A stretch of DNA of 5,069 bases from Oscillospiraceae bacterium (GTDB taxonomy: Bacteria; Bacillota; Clostridia; Oscillospirales; Ruminococcaceae), in the NCBI GenBank assembly GCA_031281115.1, contig JAITFV010000317.1:1-5069 (forward strand), in the 5' to 3' direction. Shown piece after piece: positions 1 through 5,069 of this stretch. Both the position numbers and the translations under genes were made by a program. Numbering within the stretch: position 1 is the first letter of the stretch; each line of letters starts with the position of its first letter. Below the pieces are notes generated by a model. That model did not search any database and was not told the origin of the DNA. It saw nothing but the letters and a program-made list of their open reading frames with translations.

Positions 1-79
1 AATCTAAATTTTCGCTCGCTACGCGGCGAGTTGCGGTTTCACCGCAACCATAGTCGTTTTAAACGACTATGTAATGATT
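1..79. repeat. cluster of three adjacent hairpins downstream of the hemerythrin gene
   Basis: No gene is visible here. Three inverted repeats lie almost end to end. CTCGC (15-19) pairs with GCGAG (26-30). GTTGCGG (30-36) pairs with CCGCAAC (42-48) around the loop TTTCA. CATAGTCGTTT (49-59) pairs with AAACGACTATG (61-71) in a perfect 11-bp dyad. The last lies 8 bases beyond the hemerythrin stop codon. Read leftward, as the 3' end of the iorA-hemerythrin transcript, no U-run follows it, so it fits an RNA-stabilising 3' structure better than a classic terminator. Read rightward, the T-rich stretch at 77-88 follows, so it could terminate an incoming plus-strand transcript. The cluster resembles a multi-palindrome intergenic element; copy number elsewhere is unknown. 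Confidence 0.5.
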
Positions 80-487
80 TTATTTTTTGCTGTGTTCTAT
101 GAAATACTTCCCGAACTCAACATCAACAGTTTTAATATGCCTGACTATCCATCCTATGATGGAATTACTCAAGCTTAGCGTAAACGCAGGCGAAACACCG
201 TTGGTATTAAACTCATTTTTAAGTTTTTGGAATTCAAAAATGTATTGCTGGTGGAGCTTCTTATGGCTTTCAAACTTCGGGTAACCGCTTGCTTTCTGTA
301 ATGCTTCCTCGTCATTAAAGTGTTTAATGATATACTCGCCGAGCAAATTAAGAGTTTTCTGAGTTTCTTCCTTTGACAGCGATTTCATTCCCATCGAAGT
401 AACATTATTAATCCTGTTGACAAGCTCCATATGCTGTTCATCTATTTTACTTACCCCGGTTTTCATATCATTAGAAATTGTAATCAT
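80..487 (-). CDS. single-domain bacteriohemerythrin (diiron oxygen-binding protein)
   Basis: A 135-residue soluble cytoplasmic protein, the usual size of a stand-alone bacterial hemerythrin domain, with no signal peptide or membrane segment. All seven expected diiron ligands are visible: His19 in DEQH, His56 and Glu60 in HFNDE, His75 and His79 in HKKLH, and His117 and Asp122 in HIKTVD. The four-helix up-down layout fits the family. Hemerythrins bind O2 reversibly at a non-heme diiron site and in bacteria are linked to oxygen storage, sensing or scavenging. The ATG at 487 is preceded by AAGGAG with a 7-base spacer. Only 18 bases separate it from the stop codon of iorA, so it is almost certainly cotranscribed with iorA. 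Inference: it may protect the oxygen-sensitive iron-sulfur/TPP enzyme encoded upstream. The family assignment is very secure; the physiological role is not. Confidence 0.96.
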   Translation of the reverse strand: MITISNDMKTGVSKIDEQHMELVNRINNVTSMGMKSLSKEETQKTLNLLGEYIIKHFNDEEALQKASGYPKFESHKKLHQQYIFEFQKLKNEFNTNGVSPAFTLSLSNSIIGWIVRHIKTVDVEFGKYFIEHSKK

Positions 488-494
488 GCTGACT

Positions 495-500
495 CTCCTT
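495..500 (-). promoter_or_regulatory. ribosome binding site of the hemerythrin gene
   Basis: AAGGAG on the minus strand, 7 bases before the ATG at 487. It lies entirely in the 18-base gap after the iorA stop codon, which supports this start and independent ribosome loading within the operon. Confidence 0.85.
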
Positions 501-505
501 ATAAT

Positions 506-2260
506 TTATACAAAAGCATTAAACTTGCAAAGCTGTGAGCAGATTCCGCATCCTACGCAGAGCGTATGGTTTACAACTGCCTTTTTGTCTTTCATGGTGA
601 GCGCGGGACAGCCGACTTTCATGCAAATCTTACAGCCTGTGCATTTATCTGCATCGCATTTAAGCGGCGGATTATGCTTTACGCCTTTAGTCAGCGCACA
701 AGGTTTGCGGAAAATAATCACTGCCGGCTCTTCGAGCGCGAGGTATTCTTTTACAGCGCTTTCGATTTCCGCCAAGCTGTCACAGCCGAGAGTTTTAACT
801 TTTTTGATTCCGGTTGACAAAACAAGCTTTTCAAAGTCAACTTCAGGAGCGGGGTCATCGTAAATATCAAGTCCGTTTCCGGGGTGGTTCTGGCCGCCGG
901 TCATGCCTGTAGTTCTGTTGTCAAGAAGGAGGGTTAAAGTATTGCTTTGATTGTAAGCAATGTCAATAAGGCTTGTAATGCCGTTATGGACAAAGGTCGA
1001 GTCACCCATAAGACCGACTGTCTTGTCAGCGTAATCGGGTCGTGCCTTTACGAAACCGTGCGCCATACTTATGCCCGCGCCCATGCAGATTTGAAAGTCC
1101 ATCGCTGATAAAGGCGGTGTCGCCGCTAAAGTATAACAGCCTATGTCACCGCTTACTACCACGCCGAGCTTATTAAGCACCGTGAACACACCTCTGTGCG
1201 AGCAGCCTGCACAAAGCACGGGAGGGCGTACCGGAATCGCTTCAGGGAATTCCTTGAATTTGGGTTTAATTCCGAGGACTGCTTCTTTGATGATATTCTG
1301 CGAGTATTCACCGAGAAGCGAGAAAACAGGCGCGTGTTTGCCGTTTTGCATTTTACCTATGGGGTCTAAGCCTATCACGCGGCAGTGAGTTTCAATCACG
1401 GGGTCTAATTCTTCCACAACATAGAGTTTCTTTACTTTCGCAGCGAAGTCTAAGATTTTTTTAACCGGAAGCGGATGAACTATACCGAGTTTAAGATAAC
1501 TTGCGTTGTCGCCGAGAGCTTCCTTTGCGTATTGATACGCAACACCGGATGAAATTATACCGATTTCGCCGTCACCGTTTATTTCAACAGAATTGAGCGG
1601 CGAGGTCTCGGCGTATGCGATTAATTTTTGCAGACGTTCTTCTACCAAAACGTGCTTCGCTCTCGCGAAGAGCGGCATCATTACGTATTTATGCAAATCT
1701 TTTTTATATTCGCCTTTGTTTTTTTCAACGCGCTCGCTTTTTTCGATAATCCCCTGCGAATGACAGGTCCTCGTGGTCATATGAATAAGCACGGGCGTGT
1801 CGAACTCTTCGGATATATCGAACGCTAATTTTGTATATTCAAGGCACTCTTTAGAATCCGACGGCTCTAACATCGGAACCTTCGCGCCGATGGCATGTGT
1901 GCGTGAATCCTGCTCGTTCTGCGATGAGTGCATGCCCGAGTCGTCGGCAACGGCGAACACCAAACCGCCGTTTACGCCCGCATAAGACGCAGTATAAAGC
2001 GGGTCAGCAGCGACGTTTAAGCCTACGTGTTTCATGCCCGAAAAGGCTCTTGCGCCCGCGATGCTTGCGCCGATTGCAACTTCTGCACCGACTTTTTCAT
2101 TCGGCGACCACTCAGCGTACATTCCCGTACCCTTATACGTGGCGCAATTCATGGTTATTTCTGAACTGGGGGTTCCGGGATAGCTTGAAACGACTTCTAC
2201 ACCCGCTTCGTACAGTCCTCTTGTTATCGCGTGATTACCGAGGAGCAATTCTTTTTTCAT
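506..2260 (-). CDS. iorA: indolepyruvate:ferredoxin oxidoreductase, alpha subunit
   Basis: A 584-residue cytoplasmic subunit of the TPP- and iron-sulfur-dependent enzyme that converts aryl pyruvates (indolepyruvate, also phenylpyruvate type) and CoA to the aryl-acetyl-CoA, CO2 and reduced ferredoxin, in aromatic amino acid catabolism. The order is typical: N-terminal 2-oxoacid oxidoreductase domain with YPGTPSSEI (27-35), NEKVGAE (54-60) and DDSGMHSSQNEQDSR (106-120); a middle domain; CAGCSHRG (350-357) and GDIGCYTL (371-378); the TPP motif from GDS (419-421) to DN (447-448); and a C-terminal two-cluster ferredoxin region. Its cysteines are 540, 543, 546 and 551, then 568, 571, 574 and 578; Cys535 is extra. 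Length is normal and no residue seems lost. The ATG at 2260 has a modest GTGAGAG Shine-Dalgarno 7 bases upstream. The beta subunit gene iorB, usually adjacent, is not in the window; hemerythrin follows instead. Confidence 0.97.
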   Translation of the reverse strand: MKKELLLGNHAITRGLYEAGVEVVSSYPGTPSSEITMNCATYKGTGMYAEWSPNEKVGAEVAIGASIAGARAFSGMKHVGLNVAADPLYTASYAGVNGGLVFAVADDSGMHSSQNEQDSRTHAIGAKVPMLEPSDSKECLEYTKLAFDISEEFDTPVLIHMTTRTCHSQGIIEKSERVEKNKGEYKKDLHKYVMMPLFARAKHVLVEERLQKLIAYAETSPLNSVEINGDGEIGIISSGVAYQYAKEALGDNASYLKLGIVHPLPVKKILDFAAKVKKLYVVEELDPVIETHCRVIGLDPIGKMQNGKHAPVFSLLGEYSQNIIKEAVLGIKPKFKEFPEAIPVRPPVLCAGCSHRGVFTVLNKLGVVVSGDIGCYTLAATPPLSAMDFQICMGAGISMAHGFVKARPDYADKTVGLMGDSTFVHNGITSLIDIAYNQSNTLTLLLDNRTTGMTGGQNHPGNGLDIYDDPAPEVDFEKLVLSTGIKKVKTLGCDSLAEIESAVKEYLALEEPAVIIFRKPCALTKGVKHNPPLKCDADKCTGCKICMKVGCPALTMKDKKAVVNHTLCVGCGICSQLCKFNAFV

Positions 2261-2305
2261 CCTTATTCTCTCACTTTCTTTTTAAAGATATTTTTATACG
2301 TATGT

Positions 2306-2334
2306 ATTATATCATAAAATAATTGACACGTCAA
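2306..2334 (-). promoter_or_regulatory. sigma-A-type promoter of the iorA-hemerythrin operon
   Basis: On the minus strand: -35 TTGACG (2334-2329), a 17-base spacer ending in TGA, so an extended -10, and -10 TATAAT (2311-2306), a perfect match. The expected start is near 2299, giving an untranslated leader of about 40 bases before the iorA ATG. Its -35 box directly abuts the -35 box of the opposite promoter. Confidence 0.87.
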
Positions 2335-2351
2335 CTATTTTATGGTAGAAT
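2323..2351 (+). promoter_or_regulatory. sigma-A-type promoter of the structured RNA and lipoprotein gene
   Basis: A perfect -35 TTGACA (2323-2328), a 17-base spacer ending in TGG, so an extended -10, and -10 TAGAAT (2346-2351). Transcription should begin about 2356-2359, exactly where the first helix strand of the structured RNA begins. It lies 250 bases upstream of the coding start, so it makes a long leader. Confidence 0.87.
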
Positions 2352-2355
2352 TTAA

Positions 2356-2565
2356 GCACTAATACTGTTTCCTGATAAACATTGTTTATTAGGAAACAGC
2401 GCCCGCGGCTCGCAAGCCACGGAACCCTGTTATCCATTTCTTAAATGGATAATAGTATAAGGAGTGCAAGTTTGTACCTCAAAAAACGAACTCGGCACAA
2501 ATCTTCCTCAGGAGGAAGGAAGTTTGAGACAAAATACGACTGAAACGGGGAAAACGTTGTTTTCA
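2356..2565 (+). ncRNA. structured RNA of unassigned family, either a long 5' leader or a stand-alone small RNA
   Basis: This is the gene-free stretch before the lipoprotein gene. From the predicted transcription start, GCACT (2356-2360) can pair with AGTGC (2463-2467), closing a junction of three hairpins: a 16-bp stem with one G-U (2365-2380 with 2384-2399), a GC-rich stem with one C-A mismatch (2403-2410 with 2415-2422), and a 13-bp stem with one G-U (2427-2439 with 2443-2455). A second domain follows: hairpin 2469-2475 with 2486-2492, whose loop bases CTCAAA (2478-2483) can pair with TTTGAG (2523-2528), and an inner hairpin CTTCCT/AGGAAG (2503-2508 with 2513-2518). A weak stem, 2550-2555 with 2559-2564, lacks a U-run, so I see no clear terminator and readthrough into the gene is likely. 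No hallmark of T-box, tmRNA, RNase P or SRP RNA was found. The raiA RNA family of Firmicutes is one candidate, but I could not verify it. Confidence 0.6.
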
Positions 2566-2574
2566 TTCTTCGTT

Positions 2575-2602
2575 GGTGAAGAAAGGACTTAATGAAAATA
2601 TG
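2575..2602 (+). repeat. translation-start module, copy 1 (lipoprotein gene)
   Basis: This 28-base stretch ends in the ATG at 2600 and matches 27 of 28 bases of the mnmE start region (4976-5003, minus); the single difference is C versus T at 2588. It carries the Shine-Dalgarno AAAGGA (2582-2587) and a short upstream ATG at 2592. The match stops immediately after the ATG. TTCTTC (2566-2571) can pair with GAAGAA (2578-2583) and could partly mask the Shine-Dalgarno. Confidence 0.75.
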
Positions 2603-2609
2603 GTCATAA
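2592..2609 (+). other. possible minicistron overlapping the lipoprotein start
   Basis: ATG at 2592 lies 4 bases after AAAGGA and opens a five-codon frame (MKIWS, stop TAA at 2607-2609). It overlaps the ATG at 2600 in another frame and ends 2 bases before the in-frame ATG at 2612. It could couple translation or simply be a chance feature of the shared start module. Nothing shows that it is translated. Confidence 0.3.
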
Positions 2610-3568
2610 GTATGAAGAAATTAACGGGAATTTTGTTAGTTTTAATTATGTTTGCAGGCTGTAGCGGGCAGACGGGCAGTGATGAAAATATATTGAAGGT
2701 AGATGACTCGCGTCTGACAGTGCTGCCGCGGCCGGATTATACTGAACCTGATGAATCCGAACCCGACCCGGAACCGGTGCGCCCCGAACCTCCCGACTTT
2801 GTTGAGATTGCGAAACAGCACCTTAACGAAAGCCACGGGCGGGTTTATGTCGGTATGGCAGATTTAACGTACCCAAATGCATACAGATACGTAGACGACC
2901 CCGGGATAATCCACCCCGCAAGTACGATTAAATCCATGATTATGGAATATGCTCTTCTGCAGATTCATGCAGGAAATGCAAGTTCGGACGAAATATACGA
3001 CGGTTATACGCTTCAGTACAGTATTGAACAAATGATGCAGGTTTCTTGCAATGAAAGCACCGGTACGCTCGTAGCGCGCTTCGGGCGGGCAGATATTCAA
3101 AGCTGGCTTGATTTGAATTATCCGGGTATCGAGCTTAATTCAAACTGGCGGAATTATCACCACAACAATAAATATAACGAAATCACGGTTGAGGACACGA
3201 TTGTGTTTTTAGAGCGGCTTTGGGAACTTCGGCACGGAGAACCTTACAAGCAAATGCTTGATATTATGTTCGGGACTACCTGGTCGCGGGAGAAAATCCC
3301 GGCCGCTACCGAAGACATCTCGAATATCAGAGTTGCGAGTAAATCAGGCTCGTTCTTGGACGGCGACGATACCGCCGACCACGATATGGCGATAGTGGTC
3401 AGCTATGATGAAGACGGCGGCATAGAGTTTGTTTATGCGCTGACGTTTTATTCGTTTGCGCCGTACAGCGAGATTACTTACTCGGTTGCTCGCCCGGCGA
3501 TTGTTGCGATGGCACGGGAGATTTATGAACAGGTTAGTGAGTATTATTCGGGCTCCGTTCGCTTTTGA
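2600..3568 (+). CDS. lipoprotein with a class A beta-lactamase-like (PBP-like) serine hydrolase domain
   Basis: A 322-residue exported protein. Residues 1-21 form a lipoprotein signal with hydrophobic core LTGILLVLIMF and lipobox FAGC, Cys21 being the predicted lipidated residue. A stalk rich in Pro, Glu and Asp (about 43-67) probably spans the wall. The rest is a beta-lactamase/transpeptidase-type fold: SxxK as STIK (Ser108 nucleophile, Lys111), SxN as SCN (149-151), and the KTG-like KSG (248-250). An ELN (178-180) resembles the omega loop, but the position of the class A deacylating Glu, two residues before this Glu, is Gly176. It is therefore more likely a peptidoglycan-related or other serine hydrolase than an effective beta-lactamase; the substrate is unknown. 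Starts: ATG 2600 matches the mnmE start module; ATG 2612 also gives a good signal peptide; TTG 2573 is unlikely. It is transcribed behind the structured RNA. Confidence 0.87.
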   Translation: MVISMKKLTGILLVLIMFAGCSGQTGSDENILKVDDSRLTVLPRPDYTEPDESEPDPEPVRPEPPDFVEIAKQHLNESHGRVYVGMADLTYPNAYRYVDDPGIIHPASTIKSMIMEYALLQIHAGNASSDEIYDGYTLQYSIEQMMQVSCNESTGTLVARFGRADIQSWLDLNYPGIELNSNWRNYHHNNKYNEITVEDTIVFLERLWELRHGEPYKQMLDIMFGTTWSREKIPAATEDISNIRVASKSGSFLDGDDTADHDMAIVVSYDEDGGIEFVYALTFYSFAPYSEITYSVARPAIVAMAREIYEQVSEYYSGSVRF

Positions 3569-3582
3569 GGCACGAGCTGACG

Positions 3583-3616
3583 AGTTTGAAAGAAATCTTT
3601 AGATTTCTTTCAAACT
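3583..3616. terminator. hairpin between the convergent lipoprotein and mnmE genes
   Basis: A perfect 16-bp inverted repeat, AGTTTGAAAGAAATCT (3583-3598) and AGATTTCTTTCAAACT (3601-3616), separated by TT. It lies 14 bases after the lipoprotein stop and ends one base before the mnmE stop codon. Read rightward it is followed by TTTATTT, a usable though short U-rich tail. Read leftward, for mnmE, no U-run follows the stem. It is probably a terminator for the lipoprotein gene and a 3' end structure for mnmE. Confidence 0.75.
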
Positions 3617-4978
3617 TTATTTCCCTACGCAAAATCTCTTGAAAACCTCGTCAATTACTGTTTCGCTGACATTTTTTCCCGAGAGTTCATAAAGATTTTC
3701 AAGGGCGCTTTCAAGCGTTACGCCAAGCGTATCGAGTGTTGCGCCTTTTGTGATACCGCTAATCGCTCTTCCGAGGGCGCTCTCCGCAAGAAACGCACAT
3801 TCTCTCTGTCTTTCATTTGCGATAAATCCGGCTGATAAATCCACACGTTTAAGCTTCAGTGTTTTGTTAATTACCGCCGCTAACGGTTCAAACGACAATG
3901 GGTTTTTCGCTGAAATCTCAATTACATTCTTGAACTGCGTAGCAAGAAATGTTAAGTCTAATCGGTTTTTTAAATCGGCTTTGTTTATTATGCAAATCGC
4001 GTTCTTGCCTTTGAGTTTCTCAAGAAGCGTGTAATCTTCTTTTTCAAGAGGACGCGAGTTATCAAAAACAGCAAGCGCAAGCTCACACTGTTCAAGGCGC
4101 CTGAGCATTATATTCACGCCGATTTCCTCAATTTTATCGCTTGTATCGCGGAACCCCGCGCAGTCACAGAGCCGCAGAACCGTTTCGCCTATATTCACGC
4201 TTTCTTCGATAATATCGCGGGTGGTTCCGGCTATATCGGTGACTATGCTGCGGTCGCTTTTCGCGAGCAGGTTCATTAATGTTGATTTGCCGGCATTCGG
4301 CTTCCCGACAATCGCTGTCAAAACTCCTTCGCGCAGCACCCTGCCGATTTCAAAAGTTTCGAGGAGCAGCTGCAGCTTTGTTTTGCAATCTGCAAGCTGA
4401 CCCAAGAATGAACTCGTTTCAAAGCTGTCTAAGCTTTCGTCGGGATAGTCTATCCAAGCAGCGATTTGCACAGTTATATCGAGAATAATTGCGGAAATTT
4501 CCTCAATTTTGCGGTAAAGTGCGCCTTCGCGCTGTGCAAGGCTGTACACAAGATATTGTTTATTGTGCGAATTAATTATATCTATAACGGATTCTGCTTG
4601 CGTAAGTGTTATTTTGCCGTTCAGGAGGGCGCGTTTTGTGAACTCCCCTGCCCCTGCGAGCCTTGCCCCTGCGTTTATGCAGGCGCGCAGAACCCGCTCC
4701 GTGACGTAAATTCCGCCGTGACAGGAGATTTCCGCTATATTTTCGCCGGTGTAACTGTCAGGTGCGATAAACACAGTCATGATGCCGTCGTCAAGTTTTT
4801 CTTTGCCGTCGAAAATATTACCGTAGACAGCGGTGTGTGATTTCATTTTGCGGGAAGAATCCGCAGCGGCAGGCTTGAAAACTCGACGTGCCACATTCAG
4901 GGCATTTTCGCCGGATATACGAATCACGGAAAGCCCGCCTGTTCCGCGCGGAGTTGCGATTGCGGCAATTGTTTTCAT
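3617..4978 (-). CDS. mnmE: tRNA modification GTPase MnmE
   Basis: A 453-residue cytoplasmic GTPase which, with the FAD protein MnmG, installs the carboxymethylaminomethyl or aminomethyl group on carbon 5 of the wobble uridine in certain tRNAs. The N-terminal folate-binding domain begins MKTIAAIATPRGTGG; the helical domain holds GEFTKRA (111-117) and AESVIDII (128-135). The inserted G domain has G1 GKPNAGKST (225-233), G2 with DIAGTTRD (248-255), G3 DCAG (272-275; usually DTAG), G4 NKAD (332-335) and G5 SAK (356-358). The C-terminal CVGK (450-453) carries the conserved catalytic Cys450. Length is normal. The upstream GTG at 5002 would add eight residues that belong to the Shine-Dalgarno region, so ATG 4978, which starts the family's usual MKTIAAIATP, is preferred. 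mnmG, the frequent downstream partner in Firmicutes, is absent: the next gene is convergent. Confidence 0.97.
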   Translation of the reverse strand: MKTIAAIATPRGTGGLSVIRISGENALNVARRVFKPAAADSSRKMKSHTAVYGNIFDGKEKLDDGIMTVFIAPDSYTGENIAEISCHGGIYVTERVLRACINAGARLAGAGEFTKRALLNGKITLTQAESVIDIINSHNKQYLVYSLAQREGALYRKIEEISAIILDITVQIAAWIDYPDESLDSFETSSFLGQLADCKTKLQLLLETFEIGRVLREGVLTAIVGKPNAGKSTLMNLLAKSDRSIVTDIAGTTRDIIEESVNIGETVLRLCDCAGFRDTSDKIEEIGVNIMLRRLEQCELALAVFDNSRPLEKEDYTLLEKLKGKNAICIINKADLKNRLDLTFLATQFKNVIEISAKNPLSFEPLAAVINKTLKLKRVDLSAGFIANERQRECAFLAESALGRAISGITKGATLDTLGVTLESALENLYELSGKNVSETVIDEVFKRFCVGK

Positions 4979-5003
4979 ATTTTCATTAAATCCTTTCTTC
5001 ACC
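4976..5003 (-). repeat. mnmE: translation-start module, copy 2 (mnmE)
   Basis: The minus-strand partner of 2575-2602, identical at 27 of 28 bases and ending in the mnmE ATG. It contains AAAGGA 12 bases before that ATG. An upstream ATG at 4986 opens a three-codon frame (MKI) whose TGA overlaps the mnmE ATG as ATGA, an arrangement associated with translational coupling. Confidence 0.75.
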
Positions 5004-5013
5004 TGTTCGCCCT

Positions 5014-5042
5014 AAAATCCAATAAACCGGTTTTTGGATTTT
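5014..5042. repeat. hairpin upstream of mnmE
   Basis: AAAATCCAA (5014-5022) pairs with TTGGATTTT (5034-5042), and the inner AAACC/GGTTT extends the stem with one unpaired base. It lies about 36 bases upstream of the mnmE ATG. It could end transcription of a gene beyond the window edge or form a leader structure. A T/A-rich TATAAA (minus, 5045-5040) beside it lacks a convincing -35 box, so I do not call a promoter. Confidence 0.5.
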
Positions 5043-5069
5043 ATAATCGTTTAAATTGAAAACTGTTCC

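Larger units (their letters stand above)
2306..2351. promoter_or_regulatory. 46-bp imperfect palindrome made of two back-to-back promoters
   Basis: The whole divergent promoter region is a dyad centred between 2328 and 2329. Of 23 opposed base pairs, 19 are complementary; the mismatches are 2328/2329, 2322/2335, 2312/2345 and 2309/2348. The core is TTGACACGTCAA (2323-2334), flanked by ATAAAATA on the left and TATTTTAT on the right. Both promoters share the same spacing, extended -10 and nearly the same spacer. The symmetry could also be an operator for a dimeric regulator, but no regulator gene lies in the window. Confidence 0.75.

Noticed and set aside
13..71. CRISPR-like repeat unit
   Set aside because: The three palindromes have different sequences and there is no repeat-spacer periodicity.
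417..863. Plus-strand open frame of 148 codons across the hemerythrin/iorA junction
   Set aside because: It lies opposite two certain genes, has no family features and no convincing ribosome binding site; a shadow frame.
1897..2322. Plus-strand open frame of 141 codons over the iorA 5' end
   Set aside because: It is antisense to well-conserved IorA motifs, has an Arg/Leu-rich low-complexity translation and runs into the divergent promoter; a shadow frame.
2356..2565. T-box, tmRNA, RNase P or SRP RNA as the identity of the structured region
   Set aside because: I found no T-box core (AGGGTGGNACCGCG type), tmRNA start, RNase P conserved core or SRP Alu/GNAR signature. A covariance search is still the decisive test.
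2541..2570. Intrinsic terminator ending the structured RNA before the gene
   Set aside because: The 6-bp GAAAAC/GTTTTC stem is A/T-rich and is followed by ATTCTTCG instead of a U-run, so I do not call it a terminator.
2573..2599. Upstream TTG/GTG start for the lipoprotein, adding nine or eight residues
   Set aside because: These codons contain the Shine-Dalgarno, and the same sequence lies upstream of the mnmE start, where it is clearly non-coding leader.
4466..4840. Plus-strand Cys-rich open frame over mnmE
   Set aside because: The cysteines are the reverse reading of Ala/Gly-rich MnmE codons and do not form a metal-binding pattern.

Overview
The window looks like chromosomal DNA from a strictly or mostly anaerobic Clostridia-type Firmicute. 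The reasons are a ferredoxin-dependent indolepyruvate oxidoreductase subunit, near-consensus sigma-A-type promoters with extended -10 boxes, purine-rich Shine-Dalgarno sites, a lipoprotein with a Pro/Glu/Asp-rich stalk, and moderate G+C with A/T-rich intergenic hairpins. No tRNA, rRNA, CRISPR array, transposase or phage gene is visible. The organism assignment is inference.

Layout, left to right. Positions 1-79 hold three back-to-back hairpins and no gene. A minus-strand operon follows: iorA (2260 to 506), then, 18 bases further on, a single-domain bacteriohemerythrin (487 to 80). Between iorA and the next gene lies a 340-base regulatory region. It contains two nearly identical promoters arranged back to back with their -35 boxes touching. 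One drives iorA and hemerythrin leftward. The other drives rightward into about 200 bases of highly structured non-coding RNA, followed by a lipoprotein of the class A beta-lactamase-like (PBP-like) serine hydrolase fold (2600-3568). That gene converges on mnmE (minus, 4978 to 3617), and a 16-bp hairpin separates the two. The right edge is the mnmE leader.

How the parts may work together. IorA is the TPP/iron-sulfur alpha subunit of an oxygen-sensitive enzyme; its IorB partner is not in the window, and an oxygen-binding diiron protein occupies the next position in the operon. The symmetric divergent promoter implies that the iorA operon and the structured RNA/lipoprotein transcript compete for RNA polymerase or share a regulator. 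The RNA begins at the predicted start site with the 5' strand of a helix that closes a three-hairpin junction, followed by a hairpin whose loop can form a pseudoknot. I could not assign it to a named family from sequence alone; it is the most interesting element here. mnmE and the lipoprotein gene, though unrelated, share an almost identical 28-base translation-start module that contains an overlapping minicistron.
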